DNA from: Anaerolineaceae bacterium UBA4799
GTDB lineage: Bacteria; Chloroflexota; Anaerolineae; Anaerolineales; Anaerolineaceae
NCBI GenBank assembly: GCA_002402725.1
Contig: DHGL01000021.1
Coordinates: forward strand, 1-36,877
Direction of reading: 5' to 3'
Length of the DNA: 36,877 nucleotides
The notes beneath the pieces are model-generated. The model saw only the letters and a program-made list of their open reading frames with translations, had not been told where the DNA came from and did not search any database. Position numbers and translations under genes: made by a program. Numbering within the stretch: the first letter of the stretch is position 1; each line of letters begins with the position of its first letter. Shown piece by piece: positions 8,444-17,408 of this stretch.

Positions 8444-8478
8444 AACCGGTCTTCCATATATACGCTGGAAGACCGGTT
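8444..8478 (-). terminator. Terminator of the BMP-type ABC importer operon
   Basis: A perfect 13-bp inverted repeat (8444-8456 with 8466-8478) has a 9-nt loop and is followed on the minus strand by TTTTG. It lies 22 bp beyond the stop of the last permease gene and separates the importer from the exporter operon. Confidence 0.8.
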
Positions 8479-8499
8479 AAGGTTTTAGTTCAAACGATG

Positions 8500-9777
8500 T
8501 CATTCTTTGGTGTACGGCACCCCATCAGCCGCGGGGACATGGCCCTTACCGACAAACCCGGCAAGAACAATCATGGTGATGACATATGGTGCGGTAGACA
8601 TTAAAGTAGAGGGGATGGCGCTGCCCAGGAGTGAAAGCTTGGAGCCTAATGAATCCGCGAAACCGAACAGAATGCCCGCGCCAAGCGCTCCGATGGGAGT
8701 GTAATTACCGAAAATCATGGCTGCCAGACCGATGAAGCCTTTACCGGCGGTCATGCCCTCATCGAACCGTCCAACCGACCCCAGCGTGAAGAAGGCACCC
8801 GCCAACCCCGCCACCAACCCGCCCAGCAGCACTGCCATATAGCGCGTTTTGATGACGTTGATACCCAGTGTATCCGCGGCCTTGGGATGTTCACCTACAC
8901 TGCGCATGCGCAGGCCCCACCGTGTGGAAAAGAGCGCAACCTGCAGAATGATGAGCAGCGCGAACATGAGGTACACAAAGAAATTCGTGTTGAACAGGAT
9001 TGGTCCGAGGAGGGGGATATCCGCCAGGCCGGGGATCTCGACCCTGGTGAACATCGCCGGGTTGTTCAACTCCTGACGTGTTTGTAAAAACTTTTGGGAG
9101 AGGAACGCAGTCATGCCTGCGGAGAACATGTTGATGACCGTGCCAGATATGATCTGGTCAATCCTATACTTAATAGAAAGGACTGCGTGCAGTGTGGCCA
9201 GTAGAACAGCCGAGAGAACTCCGAAGAATAAACCAAGCCAGGCGCTCTGGGTGATGCTGCCCATTAGCGCGCCAACCATGGCAGACATCAGCATCATGCC
9301 TTCTATGGCGATGTTGACCACGCCCGCGCGCTCGCATAGTATGCCTGAGAAAGCGCCCATGGTGATGGGTACCGCCAACTGCACCGCGCTGGAAAGCATG
9401 CCTGCCAGGTTCAAGGATTTGTCTGCCGCCTGCCAGGTGAGGAAACTGAAAATCAGGAACAGGAAAACCAGTCCGACCATCAGGTTGGTGGCTTTTCCAA
9501 ATCCGCGCACCAATTGGAAGAGTCCGACTACCAGGCTCAGTGCAGCGAGAATGAAAAGGGTGAGTTGAGCAGGGATCACCCAGTCGCCCATCATGCCGGT
9601 GGTGATTCCACCGGGGGTCATAACAAAGGTGGTGATCATGCTGGCGGAGATAGTTTTGGCAAAGACAAAAAAGATAAATACTGCCACCAATATCTCGACA
9701 ATAGCGGTGCCAATTTTGCGGGTAGCCGAGATATCAGAAATGCGGACGCGTTGGATAGAAGCAGAGGTAGTAGCCAT
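8500..9777 (-). CDS. BMP-family ABC importer permease (NupQ/YufQ-like)
   Basis: 425 aa from the ATG at 9777. This start is chosen for its GGGGAGGAG ribosome site and a 1-bp TAATG overlap with the preceding permease stop; an in-frame ATG 18 bp upstream lacks such a site. It is strongly hydrophobic. The core (AGVVNIAIEGMMLMSAM, then an alternating glycine/alanine helix pattern) matches the inner-membrane component of the branched-chain/monosaccharide permease family. Partner of the next permease; likely nucleoside uptake. Confidence 0.9.
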   Translation of the reverse strand: MATTSASIQRVRISDISATRKIGTAIVEILVAVFIFFVFAKTISASMITTFVMTPGGITTGMMGDWVIPAQLTLFILAALSLVVGLFQLVRGFGKATNLMVGLVFLFLIFSFLTWQAADKSLNLAGMLSSAVQLAVPITMGAFSGILCERAGVVNIAIEGMMLMSAMVGALMGSITQSAWLGLFFGVLSAVLLATLHAVLSIKYRIDQIISGTVINMFSAGMTAFLSQKFLQTRQELNNPAMFTRVEIPGLADIPLLGPILFNTNFFVYLMFALLIILQVALFSTRWGLRMRSVGEHPKAADTLGINVIKTRYMAVLLGGLVAGLAGAFFTLGSVGRFDEGMTAGKGFIGLAAMIFGNYTPIGALGAGILFGFADSLGSKLSLLGSAIPSTLMSTAPYVITMIVLAGFVGKGHVPAADGVPYTKE

Positions 9778-11063
9778 TATTTTACTCCTCCCCAACCGCT
9801 AAGGGTTATGGCGGCGGCAGTCTCAACTTTGGGCTGTTTAAGTCTGTATATTGACCGAATGATTGCGGGAGCGGCAACGAAGATGAGGATCACCGCCTGT
9901 AAGATGGTGACGATATCAATAGGGATGGTGGAGACGACCATCATCTTGGTGGCGCCATTCTTGAGCACCCCGAAAAGGAGTGCTGCCAGAATCACGCCAA
10001 CCGGGTGGCTGTTACCGAGCAGCGCCAAGGCGATGCTGTCAAAACCGTAACCGGCTGAAAGCCCAATGGCCATGCTGCGGTTCACCGCCAGGATCTCGTT
10101 GGCACCCGCCATGCCGGCAAGCGCGCCTGAGGCAGCCATGCCGATGATGGTGGTGGCGATGATGTTCATGCCGGCGTATTTGGCAGCGCGCGGGTTGGTT
10201 CCCACTGTACGCAGGTTCAATCCCCAGGTGGTTTTAAACAGCACCCACCAGACCAGTGCAGCGAATCCCAGCGCTATAAAGAATCCCAGGTGAAAACGGA
10301 TGGGTGTTTTGAAGAACTGTGGAATCTGAGCGGATTTCTCGATTATCGGGCTGACGGGCATGCCGCCTGTACCCGGGCGAGACATTGGACCGGTGAGCAG
10401 GTAGGTGGTGAAGCGGTAGGCGATGTAGTTCATCATGATGCAGTTGATGACCTCATGACCGCCAGTGGTGGCTTTAAGCAGCCCGGGGACCATCCCCCAG
10501 AGAGCGCCACCCAGCGCGCCGGCGAGGAAAGCCAGCGGCATGTGAATATAGGGCGGTAGACCCGTAAGAGAGTAACCCACGAAAGTAGCCGCGGCAGCGC
10601 CAATGAATAGTTGCCCTTCAACCCCAATATTGAACAAACCAGCGCGGAACCCAAGAGCGCAGGCCAGCCCGGCGAAGATGTAAGGCGTGCTCTGGACAAG
10701 ACTTTCAAGGATGGGATTGATTGCGTTTCTGAAGTCCAGCGCGTCTCCATATAAGAGCGCTGAAACGATTTCAACCGGATTTCCCAGAGAACCTGTAATG
10801 AGGGCGAGGTAAGCTTCACCAACTTCTGAAAAAGCGGTACCAAGGCCTTTCCAAAAACTGACCTTGAACGCGTCATAGACCGTAAAGCTGGTGGCCATGA
10901 TTAGAATCGCCCCTAAAAGCAAACCTGTGAGGATGGCCAGCACGGGGATTTGCAGGGTCTTCCAAACACCGCGTTTCTTTTTCTTTTCCTTTGCCTCTCC
11001 ACCTGTTAATTCTTCGAGGATGGCTTTACCTAAGTCCTGTTTCTCTAAATCTTTTTTATCCAA
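9777..11063 (-). CDS. BMP-family ABC importer permease (NupP/YufP-like), TTG start
   Basis: 428 aa. The start codon is TTG at 11063, supported by GAGGTG five bases upstream and by the 12-bp gap to the ATPase gene. A charged cytoplasmic N-terminus of about 35 residues precedes the helices, then a periplasmic stretch. The permease core has ALGFRAGLFNIGVEGQLFIGA, the family signature. It forms the translocation pore with the following permease, to which it is coupled by the TAATG overlap. Likely substrate class: nucleosides, by analogy with nupNOPQ. Confidence 0.9.
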   Translation of the reverse strand: MDKKDLEKQDLGKAILEELTGGEAKEKKKKRGVWKTLQIPVLAILTGLLLGAILIMATSFTVYDAFKVSFWKGLGTAFSEVGEAYLALITGSLGNPVEIVSALLYGDALDFRNAINPILESLVQSTPYIFAGLACALGFRAGLFNIGVEGQLFIGAAAATFVGYSLTGLPPYIHMPLAFLAGALGGALWGMVPGLLKATTGGHEVINCIMMNYIAYRFTTYLLTGPMSRPGTGGMPVSPIIEKSAQIPQFFKTPIRFHLGFFIALGFAALVWWVLFKTTWGLNLRTVGTNPRAAKYAGMNIIATTIIGMAASGALAGMAGANEILAVNRSMAIGLSAGYGFDSIALALLGNSHPVGVILAALLFGVLKNGATKMMVVSTIPIDIVTILQAVILIFVAAPAIIRSIYRLKQPKVETAAAITLSGWGGVK

Positions 11064-11075
11064 GGGAACACCTCG

Positions 11076-12635
11076 TTAGAAAGTGGTTTCCACGACCCGT
11101 TCACCCTGAGGTTTCTCAATCTGTTCAGGGACGATGCCGGCCATTAACAACCCTAAAGTCTCTTTTGAAACATCCCCGGCTTCAACGATTGCGATAATCT
11201 TGCCGCGGTACATCACCGCGATGCGGTCTGAAAGTTCAATCACTTCGTCAAGTTCCGGAGAAACCAGTAGCACCGCGCAGCCTTCGTCTCTTTTTTGCAC
11301 GATGCGCTTGTGTATGTATTCAATGGAACCAACGTCCAGTCCACGGGTTGGTTGAGAGGCGACCAGCAGTTCAATAGGACGCGAAAGCTCGCGGGCGATG
11401 ATCACTTTCTGTTGATTACCCCCCGAAAGGCTGCCAACGGATGTAAAGGAACTGGGAGTACGGATATCAAAGTCCTTAACCAGTTTTTCGGAGTTTTCCA
11501 GTATCTTATCGTACTGCAGCACAACACCGCGCGCGAAGGGTTCTTTGTAATACGTGCACAATACCAGGTTCTCCGCTACCGGGAAGGGCAACACCAGCCC
11601 ATCTGCCTGGCGGTCTTCGGGTACATGCGCTGTTCCCAACTCAGTTACCTTTCGCGGCGGTGCATTGATGATATTTTGACCTTTGAAACTAATCTCTCCA
11701 GAAACGGATTTTCTCAGGCCAGTAATAGCTTCCACCAGCTCGGTCTGGCCGTTACCCTGTACCCCGGCGATTCCCAGGATCTGTCCGGCATGTACATCTA
11801 AAGAAACCTTATCCACCATCACCTGTTTGAACTGGTCCGCAACCACCAGGTCTTTAACTGAAAGCACCACATCTCCGGGTTGCCTGATTTCCTTTTCCAC
11901 CACCAGGTTGACTTCACGTCCCACCATCATCTCTGCCAACTTGTTACGGTTGGCTTGTTTGGGGTCCGCTTCTCCCACGACCGCGCCGCGGCGGATAACC
12001 ATGATGCGGTCCGCCACATACAGGACTTCGCGTAATTTGTGAGTGATGAAGATAATGGATTTACCCTGTTTTACCAGAGAGCGCATGATGATGAAAAGGT
12101 CGTCCGCTTCCTGCGGGGTCAGCACGGCGGTGGGTTCATCGAAGATGAGGATATTGGCTTCGCGGTACAAGAGCTTGATGATCTCCACCCGCTGCTGCAC
12201 CCCCACCGGGAGGTCTTTGACGTAATCATTCGGGTCAACCTCCAGCTTATATTGCCTGGAGATTTCCATGATTCTAGCGGCGGTCTTGGGGCGGTCAAGA
12301 AAGTCCACCGCTTTCACTGGTTCAGAACCCAGCATGACATTTTCAGTAACTGTGAATACCGGGATAAGCATGAAGTGCTGGTGTACCATACCGATGCCCG
12401 CGTTGATGGCATCGGTTGGCGAATGAATCGTGATCTTTTCGCCGTTAACCAGAATCTCGCCTTCATCCGGCTGGTAGAGCCCGTAGAGGATGTTCATCAA
12501 CGTAGTTTTACCCGCACCGTTTTCACCCAGCAGCGCCAGGATTTCGCCTTGGTTCAAGGTGAGGTCAATGTGGTCATTTGCCAGCACACCGGGAAACTGT
12601 TTTGTGATTCCTTTTAATTGTAGAATCGGAGCCAT
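11076..12635 (-). CDS. BMP-family ABC importer ATPase, two NBDs (NupO/YufO-like)
   Basis: 519 aa with two nucleotide-binding domains in one chain. The N-terminal domain is complete: Walker A GENGAGKT (37-44), VGVQQR (144-149) and Walker B ILIFDEP (162-168). The C-terminal domain keeps the LSGGNQQK signature (403-410) but has GVQGNGQTE (291-299) in place of Walker A, and the Walker B glutamate is Q in ASQPTRGLD. That asymmetry is normal for this family (RbsA/YufO), so only one ATP site should be fully active. The start has GGAG upstream. It lies between the lipoprotein gene and the permeases. Confidence 0.95.
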   Translation of the reverse strand: MAPILQLKGITKQFPGVLANDHIDLTLNQGEILALLGENGAGKTTLMNILYGLYQPDEGEILVNGEKITIHSPTDAINAGIGMVHQHFMLIPVFTVTENVMLGSEPVKAVDFLDRPKTAARIMEISRQYKLEVDPNDYVKDLPVGVQQRVEIIKLLYREANILIFDEPTAVLTPQEADDLFIIMRSLVKQGKSIIFITHKLREVLYVADRIMVIRRGAVVGEADPKQANRNKLAEMMVGREVNLVVEKEIRQPGDVVLSVKDLVVADQFKQVMVDKVSLDVHAGQILGIAGVQGNGQTELVEAITGLRKSVSGEISFKGQNIINAPPRKVTELGTAHVPEDRQADGLVLPFPVAENLVLCTYYKEPFARGVVLQYDKILENSEKLVKDFDIRTPSSFTSVGSLSGGNQQKVIIARELSRPIELLVASQPTRGLDVGSIEYIHKRIVQKRDEGCAVLLVSPELDEVIELSDRIAVMYRGKIIAIVEAGDVSKETLGLLMAGIVPEQIEKPQGERVVETTF

Positions 12636-12700
12636 GTATACTCCATTTTTCCAGAGGGAATTTTGATTATTGTATCACAGGCACTCAAATCTCATAATAA

Positions 12701-12731
12701 AAAAAGCTGGAGGGTTTAGCTCCAGCTTTTT
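12701..12731 (-). terminator. Intra-operon terminator between lipoprotein and ATPase genes
   Basis: A perfect 12-bp inverted repeat (12701-12712 with 12720-12731) has a 7-nt loop and is followed on the minus strand by T7. It lies 19 bp after the lipoprotein stop. It would let the binding protein be made in excess with partial read-through into the ATPase and permeases. Confidence 0.8.
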
Positions 12732-12749
12732 ATGTTTACAAAGCGTAAA

Positions 12750-13793
12750 TTACTGTTTGAAAGCGGGGTTCATCTGGATTTCTCCAGAGAGGATGCCGGC
12801 CTTGACGGTCTCAAGTTCGGCCTTCAGCTCAGCGGAAACCTGCCCATCAAAGTTATGGAACGGAGCGAGCCCTACACCACCGTTGGCCAGGTTACCCACT
12901 ACGGAACCACCCTTGAACGTGCCCTCTTTGGCGGCTTTGATCGCATTGAAAGTGGTCACATCCATTAATTTCATTACGGAGGTGAAGATGATATCAGCGT
13001 AATCGGGTGAAGTGAGATACCAGTCGGAATCAACGCCGATGATGTAAGCGTTACCGCGGGCTTTCACTGCAGCAGCGGCACCCAGGCCAACAGGTCCGGC
13101 AACCGGCATGATGATGTCGGCGCCTTCGTCCATCAGTGATACAGCCATATCGTTGCCTTTCTGCTGATCGCTGAAGTCGTTGGTGAAGAGGCCAGTCTGC
13201 GCGTCGGCATCCCAACCGAGGGTCTCGACCGCGGTACCGTGCACTTCGTTATAGTATGCCACGCCGCGCGCAAAACCATCCATAAAGATGGTCACGGTCG
13301 GGATCTGCATACCACCAAAGACGCCAACTTTTCCTGTCTTGGTGAAACCAGCAGAAGCGTAACCCGCCAGGAAGGCGGCTTCATCTGTCTGGAAAGCCTG
13401 AGCCAGCACATTGGGGATTACAGGATCGTAGGCAACATCCACAATGGAGAATTTCTGGTCGGGGTTGGCTTCAGCAGCAGCCTTGGTGGCATCGCCCAAC
13501 AGGAAACCGACGGTGATGATAATGTCGCATTTCTCAGCGATGAAAGCGTTGATGTTCTTCTCGAAATCAGCGATTTCTTTTGACTCCAGATACTTGGCCT
13601 CGATATCCAGCTGCGCCATCGCATCCTGAGCGCCCTTCCATGCGGTCGCGTTGAAGGATTTGTCATCCACGCCACCGGTATCGGTGACTTCGCAGGCTTT
13701 GAATTTCGCGGTTTCAGCTGGTTTCGCGCAGGCGCTCAACACAAAAACGGCGATCAGAAGCACAGACATGACGAGCATTACTTTTTTAGACAT
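12750..13793 (-). CDS. BMP-family substrate-binding lipoprotein (nucleoside-type)
   Basis: 347 aa. A lipoprotein signal peptide with lipobox LSAC gives acylated C22. The mature protein is a BMP/Med-family periplasmic-binding fold; the family phrase DTGGVDDKSFNATAWKG follows the lipid anchor, and a later G(V/I)D-D motif is the usual nucleoside-side feature. Family knowledge: BmpA, PnrA and NupN bind purine nucleosides. It is first in a lipoprotein-ATPase-permease-permease operon that matches the Bacillus nupNOPQ order. The ribosome site (AGGAGGAG) is strong. High expression relative to the rest is expected from the terminator that follows. Confidence 0.95.
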   Translation of the reverse strand: MSKKVMLVMSVLLIAVFVLSACAKPAETAKFKACEVTDTGGVDDKSFNATAWKGAQDAMAQLDIEAKYLESKEIADFEKNINAFIAEKCDIIITVGFLLGDATKAAAEANPDQKFSIVDVAYDPVIPNVLAQAFQTDEAAFLAGYASAGFTKTGKVGVFGGMQIPTVTIFMDGFARGVAYYNEVHGTAVETLGWDADAQTGLFTNDFSDQQKGNDMAVSLMDEGADIIMPVAGPVGLGAAAAVKARGNAYIIGVDSDWYLTSPDYADIIFTSVMKLMDVTTFNAIKAAKEGTFKGGSVVGNLANGGVGLAPFHNFDGQVSAELKAELETVKAGILSGEIQMNPAFKQ

Positions 13794-13851
13794 ATTTTTC
13801 TCCTCCTACAGAGTTGTTGGGTGTGCGGGGAACGGCCCCGTTTATTAATTT

Positions 13852-13880
13852 AGTATAACGATTTTTGCCCTTCAATGCAA
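13852..13880 (-). promoter_or_regulatory. Promoter of the BMP-type importer operon
   Basis: On the minus strand TTGCAT (13875-13880), a 17-bp spacer and TATACT (13852-13857). The leader is about 50 nt and holds a small GC hairpin (CGGGG/CCCCG) before the ribosome site. Confidence 0.65.
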
Positions 13881-13947
13881 GTTATATGACCCAGTAAAAT
13901 CATTAAAATATTAATTATCCTGGTACAAGAAATCAGTACCGTGGAGC

Positions 13948-15258
13948 CTAAGAGGATAGTTTCGTTTCTGCATCAAGCTTTATTTTTTCTTCGTGAGCCC
14001 GGTCTTTTACCTTAAGCATGGATAAGAATGCCAGGAACATGAAGATTGTACCGAAGATAAAGAGCACTTTGTAGTTGTAATTCATGTTCTCAACGAGAAG
14101 TCCGCCCAGGGTTGGACCCAGTACCGCGGCGGTTTGTGAGAAGAAGTAATAAAGCCCGGTATAAGCGCCGATGCGTTTTTCATCGCCATGGTCATACACC
14201 AGCGGAAGGCTGTTCACGTTGACCCAGGACCAGAAGAATCCTACCAACACCAGAACGATGATGAAGGAGATAAGCCCCTTTACCAGGAAGAAACTGACAA
14301 GGAAGATGAGCGTAAGCGCTAGCACGCCATATATGATGGTCTTCTTGCGTCCGAGCCGGCCGGCGAGAATGCCGGAGGGAATGCAGAAAGCCAGGAAGGA
14401 AAGGTTGGCCACCGAGGCGACGATTGACGCTGTTCCAGGCTCGATGCCCAGGTTGAAGACAGCGAAGGATGACAACCCCGTCTCGATGGCGTTAAAACCG
14501 GTGAACCAGCAGAAGATTGCCAGCAGAATGAAGAGCGCGGATTTATCCGGGTTACTGAACACATCCTTGAGATTGGGAATCAAACCTTTCACCGCGCCAC
14601 TGCTGCCATCTTCTTCGGTGTGCCTGCCCAGGCGTTCACGTGGTTCTTTCACCCAGATCAACACCGCAGCCAATGCTACGATCATCGCGATGGCCCCGGC
14701 GATAAATGGTCCCAACCTGCCAAAGGCGTTGAAGATCAAGCCGCCCAGAACATAAGAAAGCACACCCGCCGCGCCTCCCATCAGGTTGATGACGCCATTG
14801 GCCTTGCTGCGTTGTTCAGGCAGGAAGAGGTCTCCCAGCCATGAAACCACCGGAGAGCGGAAGAGCGCCATTCCAAAGTTCGTAACGAGAATAAAGACGG
14901 CCACCGCGATAACTGACTTGGCCAACGGTATAGAGATAAAACCGACCAGCGCGATGGGCAAACCCAACAGTATCCACGGTTTGCGCCTGCCAAAACGGTT
15001 CCAGGTATGGTCGCTGCGGTTGCCCACCCACGGCTGCACGAAAATGTTGATGATGTTATCCCAGGTCATGATGAACATCGCGAGCGCTGGTCCAACACCA
15101 AAACCAACAAAATTGGCGATGCTGGTCTTAAATTCGGGGTTGCCTGCCTGCAGGATCAGCGGTACCCATTGATTGAAGATAGGCCATAAAATACTGATGC
15201 CAAAAAAACCAAACCCTACCAGAAAAGTACGACCCCACGGAAACTTCGTTTTCTCCAT
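13948..15258 (-). CDS. MFS transporter (GPH-like sugar:cation symporter type)
   Basis: 436 aa, about 12 membrane helices. After helix 2, DNIINIFVQPWVGNRSD and RFGRRKPWILLG match the MFS loop of the GPH/SLC45-like sugar symporters. A charged central loop (about 205-235) separates the two halves. The ribosome site AAAGGAG lies inside the last codons of trmD, and the start is 3 bp after the trmD stop, so the genes are translationally coupled. It is a paralogue of the MFS gene on the other side of trmD (same FLLGFGFFG-type N-terminus and QANGIINLMGG-type motif). The substrate is unknown; a sugar or glycoside is inferred. Confidence 0.85.
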   Translation of the reverse strand: MEKTKFPWGRTFLVGFGFFGISILWPIFNQWVPLILQAGNPEFKTSIANFVGFGVGPALAMFIMTWDNIINIFVQPWVGNRSDHTWNRFGRRKPWILLGLPIALVGFISIPLAKSVIAVAVFILVTNFGMALFRSPVVSWLGDLFLPEQRSKANGVINLMGGAAGVLSYVLGGLIFNAFGRLGPFIAGAIAMIVALAAVLIWVKEPRERLGRHTEEDGSSGAVKGLIPNLKDVFSNPDKSALFILLAIFCWFTGFNAIETGLSSFAVFNLGIEPGTASIVASVANLSFLAFCIPSGILAGRLGRKKTIIYGVLALTLIFLVSFFLVKGLISFIIVLVLVGFFWSWVNVNSLPLVYDHGDEKRIGAYTGLYYFFSQTAAVLGPTLGGLLVENMNYNYKVLFIFGTIFMFLAFLSMLKVKDRAHEEKIKLDAETKLSS

Positions 15259-15261
15259 TTT

Positions 15262-15975
15262 TCACTCCTTTAGGTTTTTTGTGGATGGTTTCGATGATTC
15301 ATCGTCCAGCAGGTCGGGACGTTGTTTTTTGGTACGCAGCAGGGATTGTTCCCTGCGCCATTTGGCGACCAGCGCGTGGTTGCCTGAGAGGAGCACTTCC
15401 GGTACCCGCCATCCGCGGAATTCCTCCGGGCGTGTGTAGTGCGGGTACTCCAGGAGACCGTTGCCGAAGCTGTCATCCTCGGCTCCATCCGGATCACCCA
15501 GCACACCGGGGATGAAGCGTGATACCGCGTCGATGAGCACCAGCGCGGGCAGCTCTCCGCCGGTGAGCACGTAATCTCCGATCGAGATCTGATCGGTTAC
15601 CAGGTGCTCGATTACGCGCTCGTCAATCCCCTCGTAGCGTCCACACAATAAACCCAGGCGGGGCTGTTGTGCCAGCTCGCGCGCTATGGCAGTGGAGAAA
15701 GGTCTGCCTTGCGGTGAGAGGTAGACCAGCGGGCAGGGCGGCGGAATGCCCAGGACGGATTCAACGGCGGCGAAAATGGGCTCCACCTTCATCACCATTC
15801 CTCCACCGCCGCCGTACGGGGCGTCATCGGTGACATGATGCCGGTCGGAGGTCCAGTCGCGAATGTTGTGCAATGAAACCTTAATGAAACCATTTTCCTG
15901 CGCACGCTGCAATATGCTCGAATCGAGGTAAGGTTGAAAGACACCCGGGAACAGGGTAAAGACATCGAAATGCAT
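15262..15975 (-). CDS. trmD: tRNA (guanine37-N1)-methyltransferase
   Basis: 237 aa, normal length. The SPOUT trefoil-knot motifs are present: LSPQGRPF (86-93), [10 protein letters not shown] (111-120), [14 protein letters not shown] (131-144), and the general-base aspartate in EDDSF (D168). Family knowledge: uses S-adenosylmethionine to methylate G37 of tRNAs, preventing frameshifts. The usual rpsP-rimM-rplS neighbours are absent. Instead it leads into an MFS gene with a 3-bp gap. No Shine-Dalgarno precedes the ATG and a -10 box ends 6 nt before it, so the mRNA may be leaderless. Confidence 0.97.
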   Translation of the reverse strand: MHFDVFTLFPGVFQPYLDSSILQRAQENGFIKVSLHNIRDWTSDRHHVTDDAPYGGGGGMVMKVEPIFAAVESVLGIPPPCPLVYLSPQGRPFSTAIARELAQQPRLGLLCGRYEGIDERVIEHLVTDQISIGDYVLTGGELPALVLIDAVSRFIPGVLGDPDGAEDDSFGNGLLEYPHYTRPEEFRGWRVPEVLLSGNHALVAKWRREQSLLRTKKQRPDLLDDESSKPSTKNLKE

Positions 15976-15981
15976 GTCATC

Positions 15982-16011
15982 ATTCTAGCAAAGAAGTACT
16001 GTCACAGGCAA
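15982..16011 (-). promoter_or_regulatory. trmD promoter, probably leaderless
   Basis: On the minus strand TTGCCT (16006-16011), an 18-bp spacer and extended -10 TGC-TAGAAT (15982-15987). The trmD ATG begins 7 nt after the -10, so transcription would start at or next to the A of the start codon. Confidence 0.6.
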
Positions 16012-16012
16012 G

Positions 16013-16036
16013 CCGATTTAACGACCGATTTAACGA
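16013..16036. repeat. Tandem 12-bp repeat directly upstream of the trmD -35
   Basis: CCGATTTAACGA is repeated exactly twice (16013-16024, 16025-16036). The array ends 1 bp from the -35 hexamer, a position suited to an activator. No known regulator site is recognised. Confidence 0.75.
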
Positions 16037-16050
16037 TGAAAATCGCTGTA

Positions 16051-17328
16051 TCAATCAATAATCTGCTCATCCATCGGAGCAGTCCTCTCATCGTTTGGTT
16101 CACCTCGCTTCACACCTGATAACAGAAGTAGGGCGATCACCAGGAAAACAGGGCCAAGGATCATTAGCATGTTGTAATTGTGTCCTGCCAGCTGGATGAG
16201 CCAGCCGTTGAGGATGGGACCTACCACTGATGAAAGCGTGTAAACAAGAAAATACAGACCAGTATAGGTTCCAATAAGCGAGGTTGTGGTCATATCGACG
16301 ACCATTGGCAGCGCGTTTGTGTTGATCAATGCCCAGGTGAGCCCTGCGACCGCCAGCAACAAATTTGCCAGGCGTATCATTCCCAGAATCGGGAGACTCC
16401 CGAGTTCAGTGGTGAGCAGGCCAGGAGGAAGGACCGCGATAATCAGTATCGAAAGCGCCATGCCGACCAAACCTATGGTGATGGTCTTACGGCGGCCGAT
16501 TTGGCTGCCCAAAATACCGGCGGGAATGGCAAAGATCATGAAAGAAATCGCCATGTGCCCGGCCATCCTGCCGGCGTCTCCTTCTGAAATTCCCAGGTAA
16601 CGGGTGGCGTATAACGAGAGAAAAGCATCCGCCTGCTGAGTGGTGAGCACCCAGAAAAAGATGGCCAGCAAAAGGCGGATGGCGCTTTTTTCTTTATCTC
16701 TCATGATGTCGCGCAGGCTGTCTGCCAGACGGGGCGGGGGTTCAGTCTGCTGGTAGGTTTTGGGTTCTTTAATAAACAGGAAGACCAGCAGCGCTGCCAG
16801 TAGCACCAGGATTGAACCCAGCCAGAAAGGATAGTTAATATCGAGCTCATATAAAGCGCTACCGCCCAGGGATGCGACAACCGCTCCCAGCCCGCCCATC
16901 AAATTAATGATGCCGTTAGCCTGCGAGCGGTATTTCGAGGGCGTTATATCGGGCATTAATGCCATCACGGGGGTACGCCAGAAAGCCATGCTGATGACCA
17001 GTGTGAGTGTGCAAACAAAGAACAAGGGTAAAACACTTAATAATGGGATGACACCGAAGGCTGCCGCGCTGATAGGAGCGGCAATGAGGATAAAGGGCAT
17101 GCGGCGCCCTATGGGAGTGCGCAGTCGGTCAGACCAGGCACCTACCGGCGCCTGGATCAGAAAAGCGGCGACATTGTCGAGGGTCATGAACATACCAATC
17201 AGGGAGGAAGGCAAGTCAAAGCGATTGGCGAGGAAGAGTGGTACAAATACATTGAAAAGCGTCCAAATGACGCTGACACCGAAGAAACCGAATCCGAGCA
17301 GAAAAAGTCTGGCGTAGAGTTTTTTCAT
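16051..17328 (-). CDS. MFS transporter, paralogue of the one after trmD
   Basis: 425 aa, about 12 membrane helices in two halves with a charged loop near residues 205-230. It shares with its paralogue the N-terminal LFLLGFGFFGVSVIWTLFN pattern, a QAPVGAWSDR/GRRMPFIL loop and the SQANGIINLMGG stretch, so both arose by duplication. It ends 75 bp before the trmD start and the trmD promoter lies in that gap. The substrate is unknown; GPH-type sugar transport is the best guess. The start codon is preceded by only a weak GAAAGA site. Confidence 0.85.
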   Translation of the reverse strand: MKKLYARLFLLGFGFFGVSVIWTLFNVFVPLFLANRFDLPSSLIGMFMTLDNVAAFLIQAPVGAWSDRLRTPIGRRMPFILIAAPISAAAFGVIPLLSVLPLFFVCTLTLVISMAFWRTPVMALMPDITPSKYRSQANGIINLMGGLGAVVASLGGSALYELDINYPFWLGSILVLLAALLVFLFIKEPKTYQQTEPPPRLADSLRDIMRDKEKSAIRLLLAIFFWVLTTQQADAFLSLYATRYLGISEGDAGRMAGHMAISFMIFAIPAGILGSQIGRRKTITIGLVGMALSILIIAVLPPGLLTTELGSLPILGMIRLANLLLAVAGLTWALINTNALPMVVDMTTTSLIGTYTGLYFLVYTLSSVVGPILNGWLIQLAGHNYNMLMILGPVFLVIALLLLSGVKRGEPNDERTAPMDEQIID

Positions 17329-17386
17329 GATTCTTTCATTAAAAATAGGCTTTATCTTGCATAGTGAATACCTCGGCGGTTGATAC

Positions 17387-17400
17387 TATTCAGGTGAATA
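17387..17400. promoter_or_regulatory. Palindrome TATTCA-GG-TGAATA, candidate operator
   Basis: A 6-bp inverted repeat with a 2-bp centre; a third half-site TGAATA lies at 17375-17380, 20 bp away. It sits between the divergent MFS and TPR genes and 8 bp upstream of a TTGACA box. Regulator unknown. Confidence 0.35.
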
Positions 17401-17408
17401 TGCTTTCA

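Noticed and set aside
11076..12635. Degenerate second ATP site as a novelty
   Set aside because: Loss of Walker A lysine and the Glu-to-Gln change in the second domain are the norm for this ATPase family.
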